The position numbers and the translations under genes are program-made. Of a DNA stretch of 64,000 bases, positions 47,448-58,929 are shown piece after piece. How positions within the stretch are numbered: the stretch's first letter is position 1; every line of letters begins with the position of its first letter. The DNA is from Dastarcus helophoroides. Its lineage: Eukaryota > Arthropoda > Insecta > Coleoptera > Bothrideridae. The notes below the pieces were generated by a model. That model worked only from the letters and a program-made list of their open reading frames with translations. It searched no databases and had not been told where the DNA came from. The DNA lies in the NCBI GenBank assembly GCA_028583605.1, contig CM053325.1, positions 45,268,987 to 45,332,986 of the forward strand, in the 5' to 3' direction.

Positions 47448-49072
47448 TTCACTGGTGTGCTCGAACTAAAATTGCTAAGAATGGCATTATTTTCTTTATT
47501 TTTTGTACAGAGAGTTTAATTATTTGCAAATTTAGAAAAATAACAGAGTAAACTGCTGTTATTTTTTGCAATATCGAAAAATATTATTTGCAAATTTGGT
47601 TTAGAATTGGAAAAAATATTCAAATTTGGGATTTTGTTTTATTTCATAAAAACTAAACAAAAGAAGTTACAAATAAACAAAAAGAAATAACAAACTGTTT
47701 GATAAAATATAACAAAAAGTTATTAAATTAAAACATCATTCATACGTAGTACCACCTACTTCTGTGGAAATTCATATTTCTTTTATACATGCTTTATAAG
47801 CATTTCTTATCTGCTAATAGGGAATATAATAATAGCTTGTTCACTTCATTATGCAGAAGTTCCGCATAAACTTTTTGTTTGAGATATCCCCATAAAAAAG
47901 TCAATGCTTGTTGGGTCCGGACTCCTAGGAGGCCATTGAACCGGACCATTTCTTCCTATCCAGCGATCACCAAATTCTTTATTTAACCTTTCTCTAATAA
48001 TTTTAGTGGAATGGGATGGGTCGCCATCTTGCTGGAAATACAATTCTCTTCTACTGGCTAATGGTATATTGTCCAAAGGTTCGATCAAAAATGTGTTTAG
48101 AAATTCAAGGTAGACATGTTAATTTAAATTTCCGCCAATGAAATATGGCTTGAATATTTCAAAATAAGTGGCAGCACACCAAACATTTGCCTTTTTTAAA
48201 TATTGACTTTTGTTAATTCTAAAAGTAGGATTTTCCCTAGCCTAATACCTACAGTTTTGAGAGCTGACTGTTCCGTTGGTACTAAAGGAAGCCTGATCAG
48301 AAAAAATGATAACTATTGTGGGAATATGTTTCCCTCATAAGATGCTGTTCTCCAATCCACAAGTAGAAATCTAATCTCTTGGCATCGTCGATTTTTTCCA
48401 GAGGGTGGATTAATTTTGGTTTAAAAAAATCCGTGTAATTTTGGTTTACTAATTGCAAGATGTTCGATTTGGGAAGTTCTTTTTCTTAGGAAAATTTTGG
48501 GATTATTTTGGTTTGCAATGTTATGGCAGTATCATTATTTTCTTCATTGGAAATGATCTTTTCTCTTTTTAAGAAACTTCCAGTAGCAGCAAACTAATTA
48601 GTTTCATGGCTCTCTCAGTTATTGATTCATTGGACCTTGTTTGTTCAAATTTTCTTTTGACTCCTGCATATGACATTTCTTCAACTACCATAAAGCGTAG
48701 CATTTAACAATAAACACTTTTTGTTCAACAGTTACCATATTAATATTTTAGTTTCTTAAAGAAATGATAAATAAAATTGACAACAACAAATTATTATTAT
48801 TATTTATATTAATCGTCATGTTCTCATAGCAACTTAGTCATTGAAATATTTCTGTTAATTTTGTTACTTGGCTGTTTAATTTTCTAAAAATAAATTGGAA
48901 ATTGCTATTTAGGTGTTTTTTGTAATATTCTTCCACATAATATTTTTCGATCCAAAAATAAGAGCAGTTTACTCCTAGTCATTTTTGACAATTTGAAGAT
49001 AATTGTTTTCCCTACACAAAAAATAAAGAAAATAAGGTCATTTTCAGTGATTTTAGATCAAGCAGGAGTTTT
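47448..49072 (-). mobile_element. Tc1/mariner-like transposon, old
   Basis: The left sequence at 47448-47595 reappears inverted at about 48930-49072. Landmarks include ATTTTCTTTATTTTTTGT, AGTAAACTGCT and TCGAAAAATATTAT. The outermost bases are diverged, and the TA flanks (47446-47447; 49073-49074 or nearby) are tentative. A minus-strand transposase remnant lies between. Confidence 0.72.
47849..48730 (-). pseudogene. Tc1/mariner-like transposase, decayed
   Basis: The best-preserved part (47849-48088) encodes LYFQQDGDPSHSTKIIRERL with the second catalytic Asp, DRWIGRNGPVQWPPRSPDP near the third catalytic site and IDFFMG. Upstream, on the same strand, frame-shifted pieces include a first-Asp region near 48290 (FSDQASF-like), a FNKSQYLKKANVWC-like strand at 48180-48210 and an N-terminal MSYAGVKRKFEQTRSNESI-like stretch near 48680. 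The SPDLTPLDF motif has become SPDPTSIDF. Several stops and frameshifts make it non-functional. Confidence 0.78.
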
Positions 49073-49246
49073 TATAAACAATAAATTTTTCCCGTAAAAC
49101 CACAAATAAAAAAGAAATCCCTCTCTAGTACTCTATCTCGGGACATCCTGTATGGTATATTTTATGTTTTTTCGAATTGTGCTCATCATTTTAGTGGGAA
49201 TTTTATTAGCTTTTCCTATACCTAAACCTAATATTTTTTAAGATAT

Positions 49247-49619
49247 TGTTACGGGCTTATCGGTTCGAATTAATTACACGTGATGGATTATACCCACTTT
49301 ATTACTGAACTCAACTTGGATCACCACAATTGACAATTAACTCACTTATTATTGACTTCTACTAACTCACTAATTACACTGATTCTAACTGACTGATTCG
49401 AGGGAAAGCTGACCACCTTTTATAGTTTTGGCCCCCGGATTCTAGAACTTTTCGGCAGATAAGGCTTATCGTTCCCGAAATTTCTGGAACGCTTATCTGC
49501 CATTTGTTTCGTTATCGCGGCCGCTTTCCCCTTATCAGATCCTTCTAGAAACTTTTTTTATTTACTAAATTGTACAATTCTATTCTAAATTCTATTCCAT
49601 CTATTTACATTGCGTTACA
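49247..49619 (-). repeat. Solo LTR (diverged family B), with target duplication
   Basis: On the minus strand it runs from TGTAACGCAATGTAAAT to GATAAGCCCGTAACA, 373 bp. ATAT flanks both sides (49243-49246; 49620-49623). It shares the GATAAG-rich U3 block, a TATAAAAGG-type core promoter and the run of tandem TTAGTG-like words with the other family-B LTRs, but is clearly more diverged. Confidence 0.83.
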
Positions 49620-49624
49620 ATATT

Positions 49625-50050
49625 TTGATTTTTTTAGGAAATAAAATTTTTTCATCTATAATACCGGGAATTAGTTAAATTGTTAGGTCATTCAAAAGAC
49701 TTAGAACAATTTAAAATTATTATAGGACGCAATCGAAATTAATTTTAAATTTTACTAAATTTAAAGACGAAAACCATTTTTTTTTAAATGGAACACCTTA
49801 TATTTTATTACACTATAGGAAGTACAAAAGAAAAGTAGATTGATTTTTTTAAGCTTTCCCTATTGCTGAACTCAAAACTATTGGAAAATTTAGATTTTTT
49901 AGGAAATGTACATTTACTATGGCTTAACTAATATTAGAAACGTAGTTGGCGTTTTTTAAATACGGATCCTTGATGTTCTTGATCAAAATTTAAGTGTAAT
50001 AGTAGCAAACAACATAAATTATAGTAAATAACAATTCGGTCGATATATTC
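49625..50050. other. No gene recognised
   Basis: AT-rich spacer between the solo LTR and the nested inverted-repeat elements. Confidence 0.4.
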
Positions 50051-50639
50051 TATACTCTATTAGTGGAGTGTTTAGGGGTTTTGACCTCGGATTTCAGTTA
50101 CAGTGAGTGAAAGTAAACAAAAATATATGGAATGTTTAGTTAATAGTATTTGTAAAAAAGTTTACCTTTTAAAAAATAAATATAAAAAAAAATAATAATA
50201 ATTATAATAATCCGAGTGTTTCAAAATAAGATCCTCATACTTAAGAAGCATAATCTTCGAGCTATTCTGAGCAAAAAAGTTTATATCGACATAGGTCCGG
50301 AACCGCTTTAATTTTAAGTTACAGGGTCTTAAAAAATTTGGTTTCTCCTTAAATTCTATGAAACTACTCGAAATATTTTTTCAAGTTTTAGTAGTTAGTA
50401 ACTAGGATTAAAGACACTTTTTGCTGGAAAAATATTTACTTTCTTCCATCAGTGGCGTTCATGCTAGTTTGTCTTTGAATATTCTTAACCAAAAAAGTGG
50501 TACGTCACTGCTTTTTTACAAATTAAGAACCAGTTTCATAAACAATTTTCAGTTCTTGGAAAAAATGCTCCTTTAAATTTTTTTCTCCTGACGAACGGTT
50601 TTCGGATAAAACAATTATTTAATTTTAAAAATTATTGAA

Positions 50640-50775
50640 ATACAAAACTTGTCTCCTGAAACCAAGAAAGATTAAAAAACTCAACAAAGGTTGTTCTAAC
50701 GCTGAGATGATAGCTTGGCTGTCGAAACGTGTATTTCAATTTTGAAGATAACCAAGGGCCAGTCCGTTCCATCAA
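50640..50775. mobile_element. Penelope-like 3' end (family 2), inverted fragment pair
   Basis: A short left arm (GAAATACAAAACTTGTCTCC, AAGAAAGATTAAAAAACTC, CAACAAAGGTTG) faces a right part (ATGATAGCTTGGCTGTCGAA, then GTATTTCAATTTTGAAGATA and CCAAGGGCCAGTCCGTTCCA). This is the arrangement of 19.9 kb in more deleted form. Comparison with copy 1 of the foldback element (around 22565) shows the empty site, with an A-rich AAAAATTAT/AAAAATCAT duplication at the margins. Confidence 0.55.
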
Positions 50776-51403
50776 AATAAATAAAAAATCATGCTTACTT
50801 ATTTCGTATTATGGGTTTATTATGGCTTTTAATGTAACGAGATTATTATGCGATTTATAATAATCGAGGATGTTGTCAGGCGACGAGGCGTTAGCCAAGT
50901 CGTTTAGCCACATTCGAGATTGTTTAAATCGCTAATAATCGAGTTGCATTCAGAGCTTTGTCGTATCATTGACAACCATGACATAAAAAAAAATCAACAC
51001 ACTTTTAAAATAAAATTTGTATTTAGGGTATTATGATAGGTAACTAACGTATTATATTTGTAATCAATATTAATTCATCCAATTGACATATGAGGGTATA
51101 TTTTTTTAATCGCGGATCTTAGACTATAAGGCATTAAATTTGTAGAAAAGAATATAAAACGCCCATTGAAGTGCAAAAAAACGCATTTTATTTTTTTTTT
51201 ACTTAGAAACCGTGGGTCTGGTGAAAAAAGTTAAGAAAAATTTTTTACTAAGGATAAACAGTCTTACTGAAAGCCATATTTATTTTGAATAAAATAAACA
51301 GCGTCGCTGTTTTTTTTTTTTCATTAAAAGTATTCAAAGATATGTTAATCGAAAACCGTATAACAAATAAAGGATGTTTATGCAATTGGTGTGTATTTAA
51401 AAA

Positions 51404-51637
51404 AAGCAGTAGCGTAACATTTTAATTTAGCTATTTTATACAGACAGAAGAGTTTAAGAAGTTAAGGTAGCTCAAACTGTTTTACTTCCTAAATTGAAGC
51501 CCTTGGTTTTTTATATTTTCTTAAACTCGTGGAAAAATTGAAGGAGTTTAATTTAGGCTAACTTCTTCACTTGGGTTACCTTACCCAACTTCTATCTGTA
51601 TAAAATAGCTAAATTAAAACTTTACGCCACTGCTTTT
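51404..51637. repeat. Palindromic hairpin element
   Basis: The left GCAGTAGCGTAAC and TTTAGCTATTTTATACAGA words are inverted at the right as TCTGTATAAAATAGCTAAA and TTTACGCCACTGC. The inner parts are partly complementary. The right-arm word AGGAGTT(T/C)AATTTA(G/A)GCTAA recurs at about 52283, so the unit is dispersed. Confidence 0.65.
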
Positions 51638-52999
51638 TTTAAGTAAGCACCAAAAATGTGACTATTTACGAGTAGTAAAGTGTCTAGGGGGTTTGACGTT
51701 GAAATATAGTTACAGTGAATGAATTTATGAGATGGAGGTGGAATTTTAATTTTTATATTATACAGGGTGAGTCATTAATACGGTAAAGCCCTGCAGCTCC
51801 TATAATTATTTTGATAACAAAAATCTATTTAGTGCATTACCACAAGGCGCACATTTTAAAATTATTGTTTACTGTAACATACAGGATGAATATATACACA
51901 GTGGCGCATTAAACTTGCCTTTTTTTAAATAGAACATCCTATATATTTTTACATATTTGAATGCTACACAAAATGTTGATTTATGCAATATCAAACAATA
52001 AGGGTGTGCAATTAATAGTTTTTAAGACATTTAGAAAAATCATCAAATTTGAGTCTAATTTTTAAGCTCGTTTGAAAGACCAGAAACTGTCAAATCAATT
52101 TATTTTTTGTGCAATTAATTATAGTATATCATTTTCTTGAAAATTTATCTAAATTTATTTAAATAGTATTTTATATTTTACAGGGTGGTTAGCAAATACA
52201 AAATAATATTTTTCTTAAAAAAATTCAGGTAGCACACCCTATACTTTATTTTTTATTTTTGTTAAACTTTTAGAAAAATTTAAGGAGTTCAATTTAAGCT
52301 AACTTACTCCACCAGGTGTGCCTTACCCAACCTTTTTACCAAGAAATAAAGGTTGTTTATGAAATCGGTACTTAATTTGAAAAAAAGCAGTGACGCAGAT
52401 TCGTTGCGAATACTCGATGACATATTAGCTCGGACGCCACTGATGAAAGAATAGCAAAAAAATGTCCAGAAAATTAAAAAAAAAGATTTCGAGTTGTTTC
52501 ACGGTATTTCAGGAAAAACCAAATATTTTCTTAATTTTCGAGACCCTGTAACTTAAAAATAAAGCGGTTCCAGACCTATGTTGATGTAAACTTTTTTTCT
52601 TAAAATCAGTCGACGAGTATACTCTTTAAGTATGAGCACCTTATTTTGAAACACGCAGGTTATTATTATTATTACTATTGTTAATAAAGATCACAATTTT
52701 TTAATAGCTAAACTTTTTTACAAATATTTTAGCTGAACATTCCATATATTTTTGTTTAATTTCACTCACTGTAACTGAACTCTGAGGTTTTTAGATTGTT
52801 AATGCTCCAGGCACTCAACTATATCTCCATAACGTAGGTGAAGCTCGTGATAATTGTTTATTAGCTTCACCATTTGCCAGGCAAAACATCCTAATTACAA
52901 AGATTTTCTTGTTTTGACTGCTTTCTAAAATGAAAAACCAGATTTTACAGAAGGATAATTCTCAAAAAAAATCTGGCAAAGCACAACAATTGGAGAGAC

Positions 53000-53216
53000 A
53001 ACAATTAAATTAACATTTTTGCATTAGTTATTCAAAATCCACCTGTAAATGAAAGAAAAATTATTGATGATTTTGGAATTTCGAAGAACGCAGTCGACAA
53101 ATCCTTGATTAAAAATAAGTGTCGCCATTATCATATCCCTTATCATCAGATATTAGCAACATTCTTAAATGAGATAGATGTTTTATTATTTAGCGCTGGC
53201 AAAATTTCTTAAAAAA
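53000..53216 (+). pseudogene. Transposase N-terminal fragment (Tc1/mariner-like)
   Basis: The plus strand encodes IQNPPVNERKIIDDFGISKN, AVDKSLIKNKCRHYHIPYHQ and ILATFLNEIDV. This is the second HTH plus the NK-HPYHI-like segment that leads into the catalytic domain in the same family as the three minus-strand transposases. Nothing of the catalytic domain follows; a stop ends it at about 53214. A TGGGACACGCTGTATAATG word at about 53914 may be the right end of the parent element. Confidence 0.7.
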
Positions 53217-53219
53217 ACC

Positions 53220-54540
53220 ATTCTTTTTTGGAAAGTGATTTTAATAGGTACATTTTACGTTTTGTAATGCAGGTCGAACAAATACTTACGGTTGTCACCC
53301 TTATAATGACCATAACCCCAGAAAAAAGTACATTTTCCACAAAATAGAAATTTTCCAAAAAAAAACTATTAACTGTAGTCATAAGGTTTAGAAAATTAAT
53401 GTACCTTTCTTTGATGCTTCCCACAGTGTAATTGGTCTTCTATTTAAAAGGAATAAGTTTTCGCCGTTTGAAGTTAGCAAAATTTAAAGTTAAATTTCTA
53501 CGCCCGGTATAATTCGCGTTCCAAGTATTTTTGAGTAGTCTAGCAACTTAACTAATTTCTATGTAAAAAACAGAAACTTATCTTTAAGATTTTTAAAATC
53601 TTAAAATTTTTGCTCAAAAATGAAAAAATTTTATTTTCTAAAAAAAAATCAAAATATCTTGGAAAATAAGAGATTTATGTATAAATAAAGCTAATGAAAC
53701 CCCCACAAAAATGATAATTAAAATTCGAAAAAAAGCATAAAATATATAAGTTGCCATTAAGAAAAACGAAATTACTATCTGTCCAGAGAATACAAAACAC
53801 CCCATATAATGAAAACTATTTTAAGATTTTAGAATAGGAGTAGTTTGGCAATATTGCAAAACATAAAAAACACATCTCTCCCTATAACGTAGATATTCTA
53901 CATCGGCTTACTAGTGGGACACGCTGTATAATGCAACTTAACACTAAGAAAGGGTTTTTAAAAATTCATTGGCTAAAGAAGTTAAATAGTGGATTAAAAT
54001 TACCTCGGTAAATGGTCATTTTTGAAACTAGAAGTTAAGGTTTCTGTTATAAATAAAAGTCAATTGTATCAATGTTTTTGAAAATTCATCCCTTAAAGGA
54101 GGTAAAATAAGGAGCAAAATTTGTAATGATAAGTACGCATTTTGTAATGAAAAGACGGCTAATTTTAAAAGAAAAATTTTAAAAATCCTGTACCAATTAA
54201 ATAATTTTTTAAAATCACAATGGATAATTAAAAATTCCAAACGGAACGTATATACAGATTGAAGCAAATTCCATTTCCACTTCAAGAAACCTTAAATGGG
54301 CAAATTAGTGCAGAATTTAATGCCTAACAGTATTCCGCTGGGATTCGTTTGGATATTATTTAGAAAAAACTGAAAATCGTCATTTTTAATATTCAGCTGT
54401 AACTTATTTATTCCGATATAAGTTGTTTTTTAGGGCCTTTTCATTCGTGCACGTTAATTTTTTCTAAATCTTGCTGTTTCTGAGAAAATTACACAAACTT
54501 TGTTGTTTCTTATGGAAGCCATATTGAATTTTTTCATTTT
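53220..54540. other. No gene recognised
   Basis: AT-rich DNA that may include the remainder of the element whose transposase fragment precedes it. No supported coding sequence. Confidence 0.4.
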
Positions 54541-54549
54541 TTTTTAAGT

Positions 54550-56324
54550 TTAATCAACTCGCAAAGGGTAATCCCATTGTGCCTTCAAAGCTCTGTGAGT
54601 AGGATGCGGAAACAAGGATAGATGGCGATGAACCCCTTTTTTAAATAAGGAAAGGTTGTAATTTTTGGGAAAAATTCCTTTCCGTAACGAGTTCCATAGC
54701 TTGGAAATTCTACAGAAAAAAGAGCCTCCGTAGACAGAAGTCCTCAGTGTGTCAAGCTGGACCGCACAGGAATTTTTCGTCTTCGACTGTCTTGTATGCT
54801 TCAAGAATTTTGCCCTTGGGGGGATCAATCCTATTAGTTCCTGCGAGCATCTACCACGATAGAACTTGTATAAAAGAGACAAATCACCAACCATCCGCCT
54901 GTACTCTAGTGTTTCGAGAGAATCGGTCAAACTCTTGTCATTAATTAGGCAAATCGCTCTTCTTTGAATTGAAACCAAAAGAGCTAAAATGTGCTTTGGG
55001 GCTGAACTCCAAACATGAGAACAGAATTTTAGTGTTGAGCTTTGCATAATGTGAGTAGCTGATGAGATGTGAAGTACTTTTTAGCTCTAAAAAGAAAGCC
55101 CAGCTTCTGAGAGCAATGGCAATGGCGCGTGGGCACATGATCGTCCCAAGAGAAGTTAGTGCTCGCATTCACTACTAGAATAGACAGATTACGTGCCATT
55201 GGGAAAATTTTACAGTCCATTAATGTATTTGTATGTATTATCCCTTGATAATGATTTCTTAGTGAAAACCGCTGCCTGAGTTTTTGAAGGGTTGAAGTCG
55301 ACCAGATTTTTCTTACCCCTGTCCAGAATGATTTCGAGATCCCGATTAATCATATGTATTTGCTGATCCCTTAGTCGATCTGAAGCAACGACGGATAATG
55401 GTTTGTCGGAAAAAAAATGACACAAGGCTACTATTATCTGTGTAGCTGTATGTAGGATTTGAAGTTGAAGCTAGGAGATTGTTTATGTGTAACAGAAACA
55501 GAGCAGGAGACAGGACAGACCCCTCAGGCACCCCTGCATTAATCGCAAATGTTTCGGATGAAATGCCATCGACGACGGCCTGAAGCGATCTGTGAGCGAG
55601 AAAATTGGATATCAAATGACAAAGTCCAGGAGAAAGGCCATAAGATGTTCATTTTGCGAGAAGAGATCGGTGCCACACTCTGTCGAAGGCCTTTGAGATA
55701 TCCAATGCCACAATCCTAGTCTCACCATGTTTTTCCATAGCTGAGTTACAGATATGAGTAACATATGTGAGTAGATCGCCAGTCGACTGTTGTTATCTAT
55801 TCTCCTTCACATATTTGAGAATCTCGATGTTGATAACCTTTGCTTCCTGATGATGCGTTGTCTGAAAGCAATTTCAGGCATCGAAGTGCCAACCTTAGAA
55901 AGAATAGGAGGTTCTGCCTTTCGAGAATCAAGATGGGAATTTTCAGCAAACATTAAGGCTAGCATGTTAGCCTTTTCCTTGGAAGTAATCGCAATATTGT
56001 TATTGTCATCGAGCAAAAGTGGAAAATTTGAAGATGTAAAATTCTTTCCAATCGACTTTACAAATCCCCAAAAGGACCAGATACCGTTCGGACAGTTGTT
56101 AAGTCTCTGGCGCATTTTGTGATCGAAATTACCTTTTGCCTCGTCAATAACCTGTTTACAAAAATTTCGTGCATGTACAAATATGGTCCGAGTCTCGACT
56201 GAGAGAAAATTTCGCCATCGACGATATGCGCGATTTTTGCAGGAGACAGCCAGAGCACATTTTTGCTGAACCAAGATTTACTGGAGGCAGACTTCTTTTG
56301 GGAACGGGCAATTGAGCATTCCAA
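54550..56324 (-). pseudogene. LINE reverse transcriptase and C-terminal domain, broken
   Basis: The N-terminal region holds NRAYRRWRNFLSVETRTIFV and NCPNGIWSFWGFVKSIGKNF (55807-56274). The palm follows with motif B region INAGVPEGSVLSPALFLLHI (normally GVPQGSVLSP). The catalytic YADD box reads YTDN in TYSYTDNSSLVSF, so one active-site Asp is replaced. The C-terminal domain (54550-55047) includes RRAICLINDKSLTDSLETLE, LLYKFYRGRCSQELIGLIPP and LFKKGVHRHL. The shift between frames happens at least three times. Confidence 0.87.
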
Positions 56325-56649
56325 ACCAACCAGGATAGTTTCAGCGATGAATTCGGCGACTAAGCAAGTGTTGTCCGAGTTAAAGCAGACTTCCTGCCAT
56401 GGGAAAGATGCAAATAAGTCTCTTAACCCTTCCCAGTTAGCAGAGTTAAAGAGTCAAACCCTACGGGACTGTGTCTAAAAAGAAGGTGGTATATGAAACG
56501 ATCGAGAGGCTGCTACAAGCTTGTGATCTCGAATTTCCAAGCGGTGATGTTATAGAGATTTTATGCGAATATGGAGAATTTCTAAGGAAAAGGTCGAGTA
56601 GATTAGATTGATGGGTATCCATATCAGGAATTCTTGTGGGTTCCTCAAC

Positions 56650-57171
56650 TTATTGCAATAATCCACAAGTGATGGTGAAAGCCTTTGCCACCCTTCTCGC
56701 GTCGTCAATTTGAGAAGAAAACCTTAACCAGGGGATGTTATGTACGTTGAAGTCACTGAGAAAGACAACCTCAGCGTTTGGATAATTCGTCTGTAGGTGA
56801 TTGAAGTTTACGGAGAAATAAGAGAAAAGCTGTCTATATGAGGGATCATTTGGAGATAGATAAAGTGAACAAATAAATATTACTTCGCTTTTGGAGCAGA
56901 TTTTTAGCCAAATCACATCACGATCAGCAGATTGCAGTACTTCTTCTCGTTGTCAGGACAGGTCGCTTCGTGTAAAAGCACAAATTCCCGTCTTGTGTCT
57001 AAATTTTGTGTGCAGGTCGTAGTTAGAGCAAAGCCAATGAACTGTATTTGTGGATGGGAAAACTCGGGTTTCTGTCAGATACAATACATGGGGTCTTTCA
57101 TTTTAAAGGTATTAATGAACCGAGTTTAGATTTGAGTTTAGCCCTCGAATGTTACAGAATTGAATTTTGAA
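56650..57171 (-). pseudogene. LINE apurinic-type endonuclease domain
   Basis: The N-terminal strand FCNIRGLNSN, then RPHVLYLTETRVF with the catalytic Glu, lie at about 57040-57165. The following frame (56650-56916) has IWLKICSKSEVIFICSLYLS and VVFLSDFNVHNIPWL, where the usual GDFN is changed to SDFN. The final SDH motif is not seen. This domain nicks target DNA to prime reverse transcription in intact LINEs. Confidence 0.82.
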
Positions 57172-57179
57172 TGAATTGT

Positions 57180-58570
57180 TTGAAAGAAACTTGGCCTATG
57201 GCACATTAAAATTTTCCTTCAATTTTGGATTCCATATTTGTTTTTAATAATTAGCAGAAAAAAATTGGAGTAGATGAAAAAAGGAAATAAGGAAAACGAC
57301 AGAATGCGAATTCAGCATATTTTTTTGATTAATATATTGTATGTCATGGCATAATTCAAATGTGGCAAAGTGGGTTAAATAAGGTTGTTTATTATTTAAA
57401 ACAAAATCATAGTAGGTAGTGCAATCGCTATAGCTGTAAGTAATAAAAAATACAGTCCCTAAAAAAGCAATAGTTATTATTAAAAAACCAATAATATTGT
57501 AACTAACTGTGTAATATTGAAATATTTAATAATAAAAGTAATGTGCATGATTCTCTTTAAATCACCTTATTCTCAGAACATTTTAAGAATTTTATTAGGA
57601 GCGACTTTCCCATGACTTATACCCAAGTGTGCGTTCTACACTTCTCTAGAAGTTAAGTGTTCTAACACGGGTAATGTGCCTAAATATGAGAGTTATTTCT
57701 AATGTTAGTTAGATATTTGACGTTATAAGAATAAGTATTCAGGGTTAAAGGAATTTTTGTAAAAGTTGCCGACAAAATTTTTAGAACATCTACACGTTTT
57801 CACAGAATTACGGCATTTAAATGGGTGTATGCATGTTACGATTATACAAATAACTGTTTCAATATTGCACAGTTTGTTAAAATATTTTTGGTTTTTCAAT
57901 AATTATTATTACGTAATTAGAACTGTATTTTTATTATTAAAAGTTATTGCAGTTACATCGCCTACTATATTTTTTTGTTTAAAAATAATAAATTACTTCA
58001 TTTAATTTACTTTGCCACATTTAAAGTATGGCATGTCATATATCAGCTTAATCAGCAAACTATGCTGAATTCGAAAATGATAAAATTCCATATGACATCT
58101 ATAAGAAATAATGAAGTTGATATAATTTTCTTGAGAACCGTTAGATTTAGAAAAAAATACCGTACACCAATGAAAAAATCGTAAAAAGCAGCCAATAACA
58201 GTTTTTCAATTTTTTCAATCGAACTTTAAATAAACAAATTACAGCTGAATTTTAGAAAAGGCGATTTTTAGTTTTTTTTCTAAATAAAACCAAGACGAGT
58301 TGGAATTTAATTGTTTTTTCAGCGGAATATTATTAGGCATTACATTTTGCACTACTTGTAGTTGAAATCAAATTTGGTTTAACCTGTATATTTTTGAAAC
58401 TTCCAAATTATATTTAATCAATATAAAAATAATATATAGGTTATCTAATTTTAAACAAAAATATAACTTTGGTTAATATTTCAAAAATTAGACTTTTTAG
58501 AAAAAACTGGGTACGCCACTGAACCTACCATAAAAAACTCGTAGCAAAATCAGTTTCTACCTTTTGAATA
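57180..58570. other. No gene recognised
   Basis: AT-rich DNA. Frames at 57766-58005 and 57975-58184 have no recognisable features. A GTACGCCACTGAACC word at 58512 may be a single hAT-type end. Confidence 0.4.
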
Positions 58571-58573
58571 TAT

Positions 58574-58923
58574 TGTAACAAAATGAAATTATAGAATTTT
58601 GTAAGGAATTTTTTTTAGAAAAATTTGATAAGGAGAAACGGCCGGGATAATTAATCAAACGACAGATAAGTGCTCCAGAAATTTTCGCAAACGATAAGTC
58701 TTATCTGTGCGTTTCTTCTAAAAACAGGAAGGGGATCTATAAATACGCGGTCGGCTTTCCCTTAGTCAGTCAATGAATAACTTAGTTAATTAAACAGTTT
58801 TAGTGAGTTAATTAGTTGGTCAGTTAAGTGAATTACAATTGTAGTGTTTCGAGATCAGTTTGGAAATAAAGAGGTTACAATTCACGCAGTATTAATCTTC
58901 GAACGAACCGATAGCGCGCAACA
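58574..58923 (+). repeat. Solo LTR (gypsy family B), perfect 4-bp duplication
   Basis: Runs from TGTAACAAAATGAAATT to GATAGCGCGCAACA, 350 bp, with ATAT on both sides (58570-58573; 58924-58927). Contains the GATAAG cluster (58676-58710), the core promoter CTATAAATACGCGGTCGG, the AATAAA signal near 58864 and tandem TTAGTTAATT-like words. It matches the solo LTR at 42917 in length. Confidence 0.9.
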
Positions 58924-58929
58924 ATATGA

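Larger units (their letters stand above)
50212..52659. mobile_element. Foldback non-autonomous element (copy 2), with insertions
   Basis: The ends CCGAGTGTTTCAAAATAAG (left) and CTTATTTTGAAACACGCAGG (right) are inverted. They are followed by CATACTTAA, CATAGGTC and CCGGAACCGC-like blocks shared with copy 1 at 22136-23351. It is twice as long as copy 1 because other elements sit in it: a Penelope-like end at about 50640, a hairpin at about 51404-51637 and further repeat pieces at 51670-52350. No transposase. Confidence 0.72.
50055..52800. mobile_element. Outer inverted-repeat element split by a foldback element
   Basis: About 50060-50165 (TTCAGTTACAGTGAGTGAAA, then ATATATGGAATGTT) reappears inverted at about 52700-52790 (GAACATTCCATATATTTTTG, then TTTCACTCACTGTAACTGAA). 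These arms flank the foldback element at 50212-52659, so an older, short inverted-repeat element was hit in its ATAATAATAAT centre. A third related piece is at about 51675-51725. Confidence 0.65.
54545..57171 (-). mobile_element. LINE (jockey/CR1-type), nearly full ORF2, dead
   Basis: Minus-strand order: endonuclease, RT, C-terminal domain, 3' end at about 54545 (TTTAATCAACTCGCAAAGGG). The 5' end stops near the start of the endonuclease, so ORF1 is absent. It is the most complete of four copies of this family (2.0, 13.9, 14.5 and 54.5 kb). Frameshifts separate all modules. Confidence 0.88.
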
